From: Rhyacophila brunnea
Taxonomy: Eukaryota; Arthropoda; Insecta; Trichoptera; Rhyacophilidae
Length of the DNA stretch: 64,000 nt
Assembly (NCBI GenBank): GCA_022495005.1
Contig: JAGYXB010001061.1
Span: 186,001-250,000 of the forward strand
Direction of reading: 5' to 3'
Made by a program: the position numbers and the translations under genes. Shown piece after piece: positions 10,196 to 23,063 of the stretch. Numbering within the stretch: position 1 is the stretch's first letter; the number at the start of each line of letters is the position of its first letter. The notes beneath the pieces were generated by a model that saw only the letters and a program-made list of their open reading frames with translations, did no database searches and was not told where the DNA came from.

Positions 10196-11675
10196 GGGGA
10201 GACCGGGGACAGTGTTGTGTCTTGAATTTTTCACTATTTATGATGAAGACAAAACATTAAAGTAAAGAATAGTCTGCTTTATATTTCAATTATGTTTCTA
10301 TAAAAAAGGCATTAACCAACTTGCGAAATATAATTCTGAAGCAAGATAGCACCAATAAATTCATCATAACAAGTTTTGTAAGTCATGATGAAGATTTACA
10401 TTTTATGGACAAAAAATATTGTAATAGTGGCGTGCGGTGACTTTTTATAGTGGGCACCACAGAACAGATAATAAATAGAATACCGATAGGCTATATTCAA
10501 TACGCCGCATGTTGAAGCAGGCCTTTGAATATGTGAGTGTCCTACGAAAATGAAGCACGCATTATGTACGTGCAATAGTATGTGTAATACACCAACATTA
10601 AATGAGCCTAAATGCATAAACCGAGAGCAGTTTTCAGTATTCGACGTAAAACGTATTCTTGACACGTGTGTAAGTTTAACACGGATTCTTCCTTACTCGA
10701 GTCGGTTACCTGCTATCGCCTTACCCGTTATGTATTTCAGTTCCCATTATTTCTGAGTTCCCTGGTGGACACGCTCTCAAAAAAAAAACATAAGTATACA
10801 CATAGGTATATTATCTACTATAATACTATTGTAAACTTATGCCACTGAGGGTTTGTTAACTAATTAAATCTTGAAACAAGGTTTAAATTTTACACTTTAA
10901 ACATGTTTTTCTTTCTTATTACCTGCCCAATTGAACAATATATCCATATTTAGTTTAATGTTCTCGGGCATGCTCTGCATCAACAGCATCTACGAAACGG
11001 AAGCCACTAAATTATTGAAATATACTACATTTTGAAAACAAGACCGAGTTTCCCCGAGATTGTGGAAGAATCAATATAATATCACCAACGACACAAAAAT
11101 TGGATCTTGTTTAGTTGGTATACAACGGTAAAAGGGGGTTTGATTTTTTTTAATGTTTTAAAGCGACAAAATGCGAATGTTTTATTTATTTTAGAAACAT
11201 AATGCTTAAATGATTTTACAGTGTATTTGACTAGTATGAATCGAACAACTGAAACATAAATTAGATTAACGTGGAGAATTCGGCTATTGTGCCCGATGTA
11301 TGCGTGAAATTTTATGTAATAGGTATAAAATATAAGTATAGGTACTTAAATATAACATTGATAATTTTATTTACATAGCTTAGCTACTCAAATATATATA
11401 CTTAGAATGATAAACAACTTATTCAAATAGTATTTTTGTAAGTATATTCGTTCTGAAACGAAAGCTTAGCGAATATCTCCCGAATATTAGACCAAAATGC
11501 GAATAACGTGGGTACCTAATAAAGTTGTCATATTTTTCATACGGTTTAATTGCAACTGATACGACTTTCAACAGTAATATAAATATTAAATTTTAATATT
11601 TGGAAACAATTATTATAGTATGTGATTAAAGCCTGGTAAATGTCCCCCAGTGTACGAAGCATCCCCGTGATCCCC
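10196..11675. mobile_element. Possible TIR element with GGGGA ends
   Basis: The left end GGGGAGACCGGGGACAGTG and the right end read inward (GGGGATCACGGGGATGC) are imperfect inverted repeats. They resemble the ends at 35757 and 36130. No convincing target duplication was found, and 1480 bp may include unrelated insertions such as the repeat at 10425. Weak call. Confidence 0.25.
10425..10466 (+). repeat. hAT-like terminal repeat, partner at 54.5 kb
   Basis: AGTGGCGTGCGGTGAC, followed by ATAGTGGGCA, matches the reverse complement of 54488-54522 with few differences. This is a typical hAT-like end. No far end or target duplication is proven. Confidence 0.4.
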
Positions 11676-13199
11676 TACTTATTGTACAGCAAGCACAACA
11701 CATTATGCAAATAATCTAATATTAAAAGTACATATGCAACAAAACAAAGGGGACCACTTTCTCATATATATAATAATTACATTCTTACAAAGGTATCCAT
11801 AATGATATTACGTGGGTATACAACACAATACAAGAGTGTCCCTTTATTTTATTTTAAAAGCAACAATTATTTATAATACACTTCCATTAAATTATCCTAT
11901 CTGTCCAGTTGAATTTTTGCAAATTAATTGATATATTATTTATAGTGTTGTATAGATATCTTTTATGTGGGAATATTTTCAGGTCATTCACTGCTAGCTC
12001 ATTTTGAGATTAAAAAAATACTATAAAAACATCTCAAAATATTTATGAGATAACCTGTCTTAGATAGGTAGTTATTATTATTGATAAATTTACTAAGACA
12101 CCATTTTATCGCGGTAATAGTGCAACATAACAGCAGAAATTATTTTAGGCATTTGATTCCTTCGTGGTTTTTTCAGTCACTATCAAATTTGGTAAAAACA
12201 ATTAAATTTATTGTTAAGAGTTGAAAACAGTAGAGTCTCAAGTGCCAAATTATTATTATTATTATTATGTATAATATAATTTTATTGAATCAATAAATCA
12301 TGCAACAAATTTTTGAAGACAGTCACCATGAAAACTGCATACAATGCACTGATACTGTGCAAAATTTTAAACGTGATTTAAAAATAAAGTGCCTTAGTAA
12401 AGTCGATTAGTTCATTGACATCATAAAAAATTGTCTTACACCAAAGTATTTCCCGCTGTCATTTTTTATGAATATTCTTACGATAAAACACGTCATAATA
12501 TGCCTTTATTAGTGAAAATAGTAGCAAGTTTACAAAGTTTAAGTAAGTCTTTTCCATAATTATTTTGTATTCAGATGTTTGCCTTTATTGACAGTACCTA
12601 TATGTATTATAATAGTGTTAAATTTTAGACGGTGACAGTTTTCCATGAAACAAGCGAGGCGGCCGCGTCGTCAGACAGTACGTATCAAAATTCTTTTTAA
12701 ATCTAATTATAAAAATCAACCAAAGACTTTTTCAACATAACTATTGGTACTTTAACACTTGATAGCGGTTTATTTATCGCATAGGCAAAATGATCGGATG
12801 AATGCTTCAAGGAACACAACAATAAAGGAAGAGGGTTACATTCTGATTGTGAATGTAAGAAGATACAATTCTTGAGTGTGGTGAGATATGCACGTGAAAA
12901 ATACGTTATTTCTTGCCTTCAAACTTGTCAACGTAACCAAAACCGCCAATGCTTTTCGAATAAATCCGCATACTTTACAGTTTTAGATTTTCTGTCGTTT
13001 AGGGCTTCGGCCTTTATTTAATTCAAATATGTATCCAAATATAATCAGATTTTTGAAGTTTAGTAGACACCTACGTGATTTAACATTATTACTGTATATT
13101 GTAGAATATAAGATGCTAATTAATTAATATGACATTCACTTCAACAATTAATTATTAAAACGACATTTAAGGCGACAATTCAAATTATCATAGTTATGT
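11676..13199. other. Anonymous AT-rich region
   Basis: No gene recognised. It contains an (ATT)n microsatellite near 12250-12267 and a short GC-rich word (GGCGGCCGCGTCG) at 12659-12671. Confidence 0.4.
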
Positions 13200-13427
13200 A
13201 TGGAAAATTATTGTACGACATTAACAATAATTATAATACTTGTAATTTACTTATCGTGTACAAGGAAAAGAAACGATCATAATAATGTAGCCATAAATCA
13301 AATAAGAGATACAGAAAAATTGTTTTATATTGAATGCCAGATTGTCTACCGCAGCGAAAAACAAACAAACGATAAAATTGATAACACTTTTAAAAAGTCA
13401 ATGGAAAATTTTATATGTAGGTACTAG
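13200..13427 (+). CDS. Candidate small ORF with signal-peptide-like start
   Basis: The 75 codons begin with ATG. Residues about 8-20 (LTIIIILVIYLSC) form a hydrophobic segment followed by basic residues (TRKRN), so the start resembles a signal peptide or signal anchor. The rest is polar and charged with three more Cys. No family is recognised, and no splice structure or polyadenylation context could be established. AT-rich DNA often yields I/L-rich chance frames, so this is only a candidate. Confidence 0.15.
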   Translation: MENYCTTLTIIIILVIYLSCTRKRNDHNNVAINQIRDTEKLFYIECQIVYRSEKQTNDKIDNTFKKSMENFICRY

Positions 13428-14112
13428 GTAAATAATATGACAAGATATATTCCAAACACCGGTGAAAAGCGTACACACCTATCTCACGTGGGGTGATAGA
13501 GATGCAAACTCAAGATTAGATAAGAAAATTAATAATGTACTTATTTTTAACGTAATTAATGATTAAGAGTAATTATTTGATAATATGAATGTTTTCTGTT
13601 ACTATTGGGATTTCTAGGAATGTACGATAGTTGTAATATGTAATATGTAGAGAAATTAAATTACACAGTTGTGTATTTTTATATATAATTTTATATTACT
13701 TAATCAATTTTTGTAGCCAGAAATGTGCTCAGTTTCAATTAAAAAAAAAACATTATTTTAAAGTCAAATAATTACAATTTATGGCAAATGATCACACCTG
13801 CAGAAACTAGTTAAGTATCAATTCGTTAAATTATACGTGAATAAGTATTATATTTTCTGGTGGTTCCTTATAATAACGGGGAACATTTTGTAAAGCATGA
13901 AAAAGATTTATTGGAATAATTAAGCCACAGGTGGCTATTTGGATGACTTCATTAATCATTAATTGGGGAAATACAATACTTTTACATACATACAAAATAT
14001 TTTCCTCGACAGTGATAACAATTATGAATTATGATAGAATTAGGTAGGTACCAACATTACAGCGCGACTTGAAGAAATTTTTGTCTGAAGTTTTACACTA
14101 TCCTAAATTATC
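13428..14112. other. Anonymous AT-rich region
   Basis: I see no gene, repeat pair or terminal repeat here. Confidence 0.4.
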
Positions 14113-14362
14113 GCCCACGGTGGCCGCGCGGCATAAGCGTTGGACTATAAAGCCGTGGGTCCCAGGTTCGAATCCTGGGTCTGGCAAGTACAGATATTGT
14201 TTTTCAATTTGTGTGTGTCAGAGTATGGACCTAATAGGTTGAGCAAGTGGCTGACATCCATTTCTCATAAAAAAACAAAATCTGTCAAAACAAACTTCCA
14301 CTCTGTGGAGGCCCATATGATCCTATCAGGATCGGACATGGTCGAAAAAAATATATATATAT
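14113..14362 (+). mobile_element. tRNA-derived SINE
   Basis: The head is tRNA-like. It has an A-box-like TGGCCGCGCGG (14121-14131), an anticodon-arm-like GGACTATAAAGCC, and a canonical B box GGTTCGAATCC (14165-14175) within a paired CCCAGG/CCTGGG T arm. The acceptor ends do not pair, so it is not a functional tRNA gene. A unique body follows, then a tail with the hairpin GATCCTATCAGGATC (14319-14333), GGACATGGTCG and an A-rich/(AT)n end. The same tail recurs at 32526. The expected biology is Pol III transcription from the internal promoter and mobilisation by a LINE. Confidence 0.8.
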
Positions 14363-16560
14363 AGATGCCGGCATAAAGTTCCTAATAATTAACAACAATT
14401 TAGATATTATGTCGTACATCCCGCCTACTACTTATAGGGTCTCATCGCTACAACCGCGGACCCCGCACTTTTCCGGGTACATTACCTATACCCAGGCACT
14501 CTACTCTTTGAGTCTAGCGATAAACACGTGATATACAGCTATACATAACTAAGGGTGTTCATCTACGTCCTACGAGATATTGTGAACGGTCGCATCCACA
14601 AGTGATTATCGAATGCACGTAGCCTAACGGTCATACTTATTATTAGGATCGTTAGTGTCCGTTAGTTAGTTAGTTTGTTAGTTCCGCACTGTCTTTTAGG
14701 CCTGCCGCATCAGAATATTAAAGCAAACATTAGATTCCCCAGATGGTTGCCAAGGATCTTCCAGTAGCCACAGGCTTTGCGTGTCGTAGAATACTGAGAA
14801 CAGTGAGGATAGCACATTGAGAAATCTGGGCCACGATCCTCAGTCATGGTTTAAATAAAGAAGAAGTAATATTCCATTCGCTTAAATAATTTGTATTTTT
14901 TCCGTTCTGTAGGGAGGTGTCCGGAATCGAAAACACTCCCGCCTCGTGTGCGTGCCCTGCTCCAGCGAAGGCATTGTTTTAATATACATACTTATCATGA
15001 AAGGTGGTTAAAAACAAATGTAGAGAAACATACAGTAGAAAATTTTGATGGCTGCATTCTAATGGGAATGACGAAGTACAATAGGTACTAGAGTAAAGAT
15101 TTTTACAGTGTGTTGTAATTTAAATAAAAATATTATGTAAGTATATAATAAACTAGTCGGAGCACATCGGTTTCTGTGCCCCCGTGTATGTTCGACAATA
15201 TTAGTAAGCTATTATCTAATAAATAGTTCGCCAATTAATTATCCAAGTAATATTTTATTATTCCAAAGTATCCGAGAGCGCGGTCACTGCTAATCGCGGT
15301 GACTTTATCGCGGAGTTCGATACAAATTATTATTGAGCTGAAGCGATAATCGAATACCTTTCTGTGTCAAAAATATTTATTCGCACGCAAACAAGCACAT
15401 CAATTCACCGCCGTATTCTCTTATCGCGATCGACACTTTCGTAGCCATAACAAGATAAAAACAAACATAATAATATGTGTATACCTAGTAAAGTTACATA
15501 GTTGCATAATAATATGAGAAATGACAGCGATACTTCAGCAGAGAACACCACGAGGACGAATCATTTTAGATTCTTGCTACAGGCTACAGGTCCAATAGGA
15601 AATTTAACAAATATTACCAGGTAGCAGTACCACCTGTCAACATTCTCACACTCATGTCTCCCTCTCTCTCATACGTTTACGTGTATGTTCTGTCTTACTG
15701 TTTTTATTTTGCGCAGCTATTCGTAACAGCAAGTTTCCGTTATTTTCATTGGTCTGAATTAACACGGAAGGCATTCTATATACAAGGCGTTATCGACGGC
15801 TATCCTCGGTTATCTACAATAATTATTGGTAAATTCGTAATACGGCGAAAAATTAGGTTGGTAGACATATCGGTCAAATTCGGGTATGTTTGTGCTGGCG
15901 GATACGACCGAACCCAAAAATTTTATATGGAAACATCAAACATATCATAACGTACAATTTTATTAGTCATGTCATTGTAATTGCAGCCATGCAAATGTAA
16001 TTCTAACTGCAGTACATTATCATGTTGTCGAATCGACTTTGACATGTATATCATTGCGCAAATGGGTAAGTAGTGTTTGTAAAAACTGTGATCATGATAC
16101 TATAGCAGTTTGATCACTTGACTTATTGTTTCTTTTTTTTTTTAATAAATGTGTACAGTGGTAATCGTTATTTCATTTATTCACATATGCAACCTACACT
16201 GTTTATGGATTAACCATAATACTAAAACTAATGTCATATGCATAGATATAGTAAAGAAACCAATCGGGGTGATTCTATACAAAGATGGTACTAAATAAAA
16301 TAATTTAAGACAAGGAGGATCCTACGAATCGATAATTTTGAACACATTGCACTACCCGCTATTTTTATTTTTTCAAATGGGACGAACCGTTCTACGACCA
16401 TGCCGATGTCATGGTACAATTATTGCATTTTCAATCAATCACTGACTCGGTCTTGGTTTTATTGAAAAACTCAGAACAATTTTTGGTGGGTTATAAGAAA
16501 AAAAATTAAAACCTCAATAAAAAAAATTTTACCACTAATATCGCCTGGCAACATCGACAT
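14363..16560. other. Anonymous region; possible retroelement 3' end near 14.66-14.87 kb
   Basis: Around 14700-14866 the sequence becomes GC-richer and closes with TTTAAATAAAGAAGAAG. That fits a polyadenylation-signal-plus-GAA tail of a LINE-like 3' UTR, but I have no second copy to prove it. The rest is AT-rich with no recognisable gene. A 98-codon frame at 15654-15950 has no motif. Confidence 0.3.
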
Positions 16561-17425
16561 CAGTGGCGCACCCAGGATTTAATATTGGGGGGGGGGCCCA
16601 AGGAGGAAAATGTAAATTAGTCCTATAGGCGCTTTTTCTTCTTCACAGCCTAATTTCTCGTTTATCGGTATTTTGTCTATTGCACTCGGTGTAACTACAC
16701 CATGGTCTCCACATCCTGAAACGGGCCCTCAGTCTAGGATATTTGGCGGCCCCCCTACCTACCGCCAAGATTAAAGGCAATGTGAAACACTACATTAACG
16801 TTTTTCAAATTGTGTTTTAGTTTAAATTAAGGGTACTTATACAGTGAATTATTGGCGATTTTTAATACATCTACTTTAATAATGGAGCTGTCTAGTATCG
16901 ACACATAATAATCAAAAAATATATTGTACAATTATATTATAACTAATTGAAAATGTTCATGGCCAAGTATAATAGCGCCGCAGGCGACTTTTTTTACTAT
17001 TAAAGCTAATTTATGATGTGTGTTTATCTCACTTATCTGGTCAACCCGACACGCCGGGCCCTCCACAGCCCAGGTCCCCAAGCTAGAGCCCTGTCAGCCC
17101 TCCCCAGCCATGACCTACACCACTCCGGAATTCGGGTGGACACCGAGAATTTTTTGACAGTTCCATTAGGGATTGGGTTTCTAAAAAAACCTGACATTAG
17201 TGTTTCGAAATTTTTGTATTAGAAATTAAAATCTAAGAATTTTTTCTAAAAAGGGCGCTGGAGAATTATTACAAATCATTTTTTTGGCGTGTTTTTATTA
17301 TATTTATATAAGCCCAAAGGTATAGTTTATTGGCTTTCAATTTCAATGTTTAAGACATTCTGATAATTTTCATTTTTGGGGGGTGCCAGGGCCCCTTGCC
17401 CCCCCCCCCCTGGGTTGCGCCACTG
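16561..17425. mobile_element. Non-autonomous hAT element
   Basis: The terminal repeats are CAGTGGCGCACCCAGG and, at the right, CCTGGGTTGCGCCACTG. They are followed inward by long G and C runs (about 16587-16596 and 17398-17410) that can pair with each other. The 8-bp flanks are ATCGACAT (16553-16560) and ATCGAAAT (17426-17433), 7 of 8 identical. The element is 865 bp. No transposase remnant was recognised; the open frame at 17013-17222 has no motif. Confidence 0.85.
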
Positions 17426-17433
17426 ATCGAAAT

Positions 17434-18361
17434 TATATATCTTTGTGACCCCTAGAACCTAATCCAATTGTCAGAATGCGTTCCGCATATTATGTAATAC
17501 GAAAAGTCTATGGGATCCTGCACTATAGCATTCTTAAAACAGAATTTTAATCAATTTAATCGGATGTTTTGAAATGACAACCTTAACAACTTTGCATTAT
17601 TTACAACCAATACGTATGAGTAGTTAACATGAACTTCTTCGGGAAGTAGGTACGCGGTTATAATTACAATCTGCTGCCAGGTTCTTAACAAAATCACATT
17701 TATTATTACTTATACAAATACCTACCAAAATAACGAAACCATATCAATGGCTCCATAATGAAAATTCATATTAGTGAAATACCTCGCTGGATGTTCAATA
17801 AATGCTCCAGGATCAATTGGTCAATCAATAGAATCGAATAGGTGTCATTAGGTTAACTTAAGTCAGGTTAGTGATATATTTAACGTCATGCTCGAAAACC
17901 TTGCCATGTTATAGCAATCTATATAGGAGGACTCGTAGAGTATGGGAGGAATGGCAGGGGCGGCGAGCAAAAGAGTGGTGAATTATGTAATATAGCATGC
18001 AAACTGATAATAATTTTTGAGTAATTTATAAGGCGTAGATGCCCTCAGTCAGATACAGCTGTCTTTCAACTATTATATAACGCTAGGTATAAAAACTAAT
18101 GGAATCTTTTAGCTGAACTCGTGTGTGTACTACTATTATAAATAGTATACCTACACATAAAATATAAAAAAAAACATATTATATATTTAAATTATAAAAT
18201 TACAAAAAGTAACACGTAAATAAATGTTGAAAAAACTGTAGAATTACATGATCACATTGACATTTTCATTAATCATTGCATACAAGCATAAACGGCTAAC
18301 ACATTCAAATACGAAAAGATTTTTTTTAGCGACATGCGATGTCAGTCGACTTAATTAGGAG
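17434..18361. other. Anonymous AT-rich region
   Basis: No gene or delimited repeat recognised. Confidence 0.4.
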
Positions 18362-18445
18362 TGAGATGCGGCCATCTCTTTCCGGTACGACAGCTCACGG
18401 TGAACCGTGATACGGCGAAATGTAATACGTACAATTGACATATTA
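18362..18445 (-). repeat. Solo terminus related to the 61.5-62.3 kb TIR element
   Basis: Read on the minus strand it shares TTCGCCGTATCAC(A/G)GTTCACC, then GTACCGGAAA(G/C)AGATG, with the left end of the element at 61527. No second end was found here. Confidence 0.55.
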
Positions 18446-18498
18446 ACCACAGTGTCTAAAGATTGCCAACCGATCTATTAAAAACACTTTTTAAGTAA

Positions 18499-18939
18499 AG
18501 CGTCAATTACATTGAGCTTTTTTACGAGCTGATTATTGGCAAATTTATAATCTGCCTGTAAATTCGCCCAGTGTAATCATCGAACAAGCTAATAAGCAGG
18601 TTGTAAACACTCCACCGAGAAAAGTTGAAAGCCGGTCAACTTTATAAGCTACACGCCGGCTTGTGGGCGTATCGCGTCTGCGCAGTAGAGCGTGGTGGTG
18701 GAAAAACGAACTACTCATTTTGAAATTTACCTTTTTGACGTTTAATGGAAACATTATTATGGAGCGTAGCGACCTCCCGGCAAAAAAACGAACTACGTTC
18801 CGTCAAAATCGCTCGCTGGCTTGTGGCTTATCAGCGAATGGAAAATTTTGTGTGTAATCATGAAATCGCAGTAGCTGAACCGCCCGCTTTTAAATTTGCC
18901 AATAATCAGCTCATAAAAAAGCTCAATGTAATTGACGCT
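18499..18939. mobile_element. TAA-flanked MITE (Harbinger-like)
   Basis: Terminal inverted repeats of about 50 bp are almost identical: AGCGTCAATTACATTGAGC, then six T, A(C/T)GAGCTGATTATTGGC and AAATTTA. The flanks are TAA at 18496-18498 and TAA at 18940-18942. A 3-bp TWA duplication with TIRs points to the PIF/Harbinger group. The 441-bp interior has short open frames on both strands but no recognisable transposase. Confidence 0.75.
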
Positions 18940-18942
18940 TAA

Positions 18943-21936
18943 CATACATATCTACGTATTCGATGTTTGTTGGAATGTACCCAAAGTATTTTACTTACAG
19001 CAAAGTGAAATTGATTTTCGGACGTGTTTATTTATGCGTCCTTCTAATATATTGTAAATAATAAAATTATTATGGAAGCGTCCAACGAACATACTTAAGT
19101 AAACCACGTTTAATGATTGTCGACAGAATAACGATTATCTATCGGCCTAACAGCTTAATTTTTATACTATGTTTATACACGACCCAAAAACACGTTCTCC
19201 AATGCAGAATTACAATTAAATGAAGCGGAAATATCGATTCATTCATTTGATTAAATTAACCAACTGACATAACAATCACAAACAAATTTAAAATGCATAG
19301 ACACGCCGCAATGCCCCGCCTCCAAACCGAGACCGGCGTTTTTAAAATAATTAATAACAACGTAATTTTTGTTTAATGCAGTCAATCAATCAGAGTTTTA
19401 ATGAACTGAAAATCTTACATTTTTAATTAAACAATATTTTTTAATGATTTTTGTGTTCCAGAGATTTCTTTTATAAAATATATTGGACAGTAAAAATAGC
19501 AATACCTACACAAATAACAACAGTGATCAATACTTATGTAATAATTTGTAATAACATATAGGTACCTACATTTCAAATAAATGTCAAGTAACCAGTTGCA
19601 GTTTGTTCATTCTGATATAATCTTAAAATTGAAGAATAAGTAGTCATATTATTTTGGTATATCGCCAGTAATTCAAAAATATATATATACAATCTTGAAT
19701 CTAGGTACCTATAATAAAGATGTCTTTATCCGTTTCTCACGCTGTTGGTACTTTCATTACTTACGAGTGGAATACAAAATCAATTCGCAATCGCCTGGCA
19801 AATAAATTTACACGCTAAATACTCGTTTAGTATCGAGTATTCACCACCGGTTTACGTTAAGAACAGCCATAATAATATGTAACTACCTATTATATATATA
19901 CTAAAATATAATTTAATTTGCTTTAAGATTTTTATCGAATCGATAAAATGCATACAAATGGCGATTCATTCAAAACTCTCCGAACGTGCATATCTTATGC
20001 ATATTTCTAATTTTAATTTGTATATTTTTGGTAGGTACCTACCTAGTTAAAATTTGTAAGTATAGTTGAATTAAATATTTTTATTCTAAGTTGTCATTCA
20101 TACGAGTACGTCTACAAACGTATGACGTGATCCATAAAAGATAATTAATTTCTATAGATACCACAATCACAACAATTACTATTGGGACATGATGTCTTTC
20201 AGAAAATAAATCAAATTAAATGTATGAATATTGAAGCTAATATTATGTAGTAAGTCAGACGTGACTTTTTACCACAAATTTTTAATAGGTGCCTATAAAT
20301 TCTACATATTGGGTAGGTACTTCATTAATTGTCTACTTAAAAACGAAATAAAAATAATACATATCACTTATTTACCTACATATTATTAATTAGAGTAGGT
20401 GTATAATAATTTTACTAAAAAGCCTTAAAACAACTCTCAATCAATTTATTTGGAAGCCAGTATAATTGAAAAATAATATTTTTACTAGTCATTCCCGTTT
20501 ATGTAGTCGAATAAATTTATGGCTTGTTGACATTTCCAAAACGTATACATCCATATTATTATTATAATCCGAATCATTATTTGAAGACAAAACTAAATTC
20601 ATTACGTAAATTGTCATACTAATGCAGGATATCAATACAATATCTACAAATAATATCGATTTCGGACACACGAGCACAAAGTCCAGATAGGTATAAGACG
20701 AATATCTGGGTTGGAGAATCCTGGAACATTGTTTAATAACGGCACATCATAGTTCCGATCAGTCATCTCAAACCTGGAAATTTCCAACCATCGTAGAGGA
20801 GACGAGATCGCACTTAAAGAAGAAAAGGCACTCTGGAAGCAATATCCCGCTCGTATATGGCGCATTGCTATATCATCCAGTTGATTGGATTACGGTCGAT
20901 TCATTCAACCTAGTTGGGTACCCATTCTCTGCACCAATGTTTGCTTGATGAACACGTGACTTTTATCAAAATTGGGATTCGAGGTCGTGACTATATCAAG
21001 AGATTTTCTAGATAGTTTGCATACACGATGCATAATGATAATTAAAAAAAATAAAACATGTGTTATATTGAATCTGCTTATTCAATTCAATTATGAACAA
21101 TCGATTTATACAGCCTGAAATATCTATCAAACTACTTGTACAGTAGGTAATGTATTCTATGAGGTTAAGTAAATTTACCTAATTGGATTAGTTTTGAAGA
21201 GAGAAATTTCTTAGAATATTGAATATAATTAGTGTCCATGTATAACAAATTATTTATTTAATATACATAGATGTAACAGTGTAAGTGTATATTTTATTTA
21301 GGTTTAGAATATTGAAGTTGACTAAACGGGTCAAGATAGTTATCAAACTATGTGAAATAAGTGCAGTACATTTTGTTTTATTAGATTTAATAATTTACTA
21401 CAATGTGTTGAGCGAATGGCTTGCTACGTCTCCTGCTTTCGAGTTATATTAATCATCCTAACATAAAAAAAATCGTTCTAAATTAGATTCTCAATATGAA
21501 AAGGGTTAAAATCCACATCACAAACAGAAACACTATACCTATACTAAACACAGCTTTATGTTCAGGAAGAGCCCACTCTACATATAAATATGTTATACCT
21601 ACCGGTAAACAAAATTAACACTTGGATGTTAACGAAAAACATCTTCACAAGCGCATCTAAGAAAATCTTGAAACTACGAGATGTCAAAAACGATTTTATC
21701 AAAAAAGGGTATCATGACAGGTTAGTTAAGTGTATCTGAATATGATAACGATGTAAAAGATATTTGGATTTAGGTACTTCGCTGAAACGCATTTACTTTG
21801 GGAACTCGCTGAAAGTATTCAAAATGGCCGTGGAGATTTTTTTGTTCGATGTTTCAACTAAGAATAATAAAATAATCAGCCAATCGGATCGTGTGGGACG
21901 CAACCTAGCGCAGATCTCGCAATTTCGGGTTGCATT
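18943..21936. other. Anonymous AT-rich region
   Basis: No gene recognised over about 3 kb. Palindromic GGTAGGTACCTACCTAG occurs at 20030-20046, and similar words occur at 19560 and 20313. A reverse-strand frame at 20644-20865 lies in a slightly GC-richer patch without a motif. Confidence 0.35.
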
Positions 21937-21938
21937 TA

Positions 21939-22582
21939 GGGTTGCCAACTATGTTTGGGACAATTCCGCGACCCGTAAAATGAATTGAAAGATGTGTAAT
22001 TTTACAATATTCACAACACAAAAATGAATGATCACGACAATAATACATCAATGACAACATCTAGTCCGGCGACATGGCTCGAAAAATCCATCGAATTGTA
22101 CTTTTGTATAAAAAAATGAATTTTGGCACGATTAATAGACATATTATATTTTAATGGTAATTTTAAAAATATTGAGCAACTTTATAATTTACTCAGGAAC
22201 TACTAAATTCCAAAATGGCCAGAATTCAAAAAATTCTACAAGTAGGTAATAATTATTATTTCAGTCATATTTTATTGCTTTTCAGTTTTGATAATATGCA
22301 TTGTATCGTGTTAAATACCAATCTCAAGTTAAACATAACAGTTTGCAATTAGTAACCCATAAAATACCAAGATTCAACCAAAATTCTTTTTTTTGTGTAA
22401 TTGTGGCCTGAATTGATATATTTTCAGTTTAGATATGCACTGTAAGGTGCTGAATACTAATTCAAAATTAAGACATAATAATTTGCAATTGGAAACCCAT
22501 AAAACACTAAGATGGCACACTATTATGGATATTTATATGATATTCCGAGACGATTCGGTCAATCCTGGACGGATGGCAACCC
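21939..22582. mobile_element. TA-flanked element with GGGTTGCCA ends
   Basis: The ends GGGTTGCCA and TGGCAACCC are each flanked by TA (21937-21938 and 22583-22584). The interior contains an imperfect tandem duplication of about 125 bp (22265-22380 and 22400-22515). Shared words are GATAT(G/T)CA, TTTGCAATT, ACCCATAAAA and AAGAT. TA flanks fit Tc1/mariner-type targeting, but no transposase is visible and the TIR is short. Confidence 0.55.
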
Positions 22583-22747
22583 TAGCTGCAATATAAATAA
22601 ATTACTGTACCTACGCGACATTTTAATACCAATGCGCTGTTTTAAAATATTCGCTAATCACGTCGTCGGCGCATACTAAATACATAGCACACATGTGGCA
22701 TCTTCAAAATTATGATCATACAAACCCATTTTTCTACAACAACTTAA

Positions 22748-23063
22748 GGCCCGTTTCAGACGGGACACCGGTGTCGCGCTCGTATATAATAAGGAGGCCT
22801 TTGTATTCGAGTGAAGAGGCCGTTGTATTATGTTTATGAACGCCCCATAGATAATGAGACGCGTGTCCGATACTCTTTTCCGTCGTCCGTTACATTCTCA
22901 AGCCGCCGATACACTTGTTTTTATTACCGCAGCCTGTTTTATTTTCTAATTTATAACGCGAAATTATGCGTTGACTCATTAGCTCTGGGGCGTTCATAAA
23001 CATAATACAATGGCCTCCTATATTATATCGAGCGCGACACCGGTGTCTCATCTGAAACGGGTC
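22748..23063. mobile_element. Long-TIR MITE, GGCCCGTTTCAGA family, copy 1
   Basis: Both ends carry CCCGTTTCAGA, then GACACCGGTGTCGCGCTCG and AGGAGGCC, in inverted orientation; a second inverted block, GTATTATGTTTATGAACG, lies further in. It is 316 bp with a related copy at 39799. The flank is TAA on the left and ATA on the right, compatible with a decayed TWA duplication and thus Harbinger-like. It is non-coding. Confidence 0.7.

Noticed and set aside
10425..10847. hAT element ending at CCACTG near 10847
   Set aside because: The candidate flanks TATTGTAA and AGGGTTTG do not match.
14113..14184. Functional tRNA gene at the SINE head
   Set aside because: A and B boxes are present, but the acceptor strands do not pair, and the unit runs on into a body and A-rich tail shared with another locus.
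17013..17222. Protein-coding gene inside the hAT element
   Set aside because: No transposase motif; the frame spans a GC-rich patch within non-coding element sequence.
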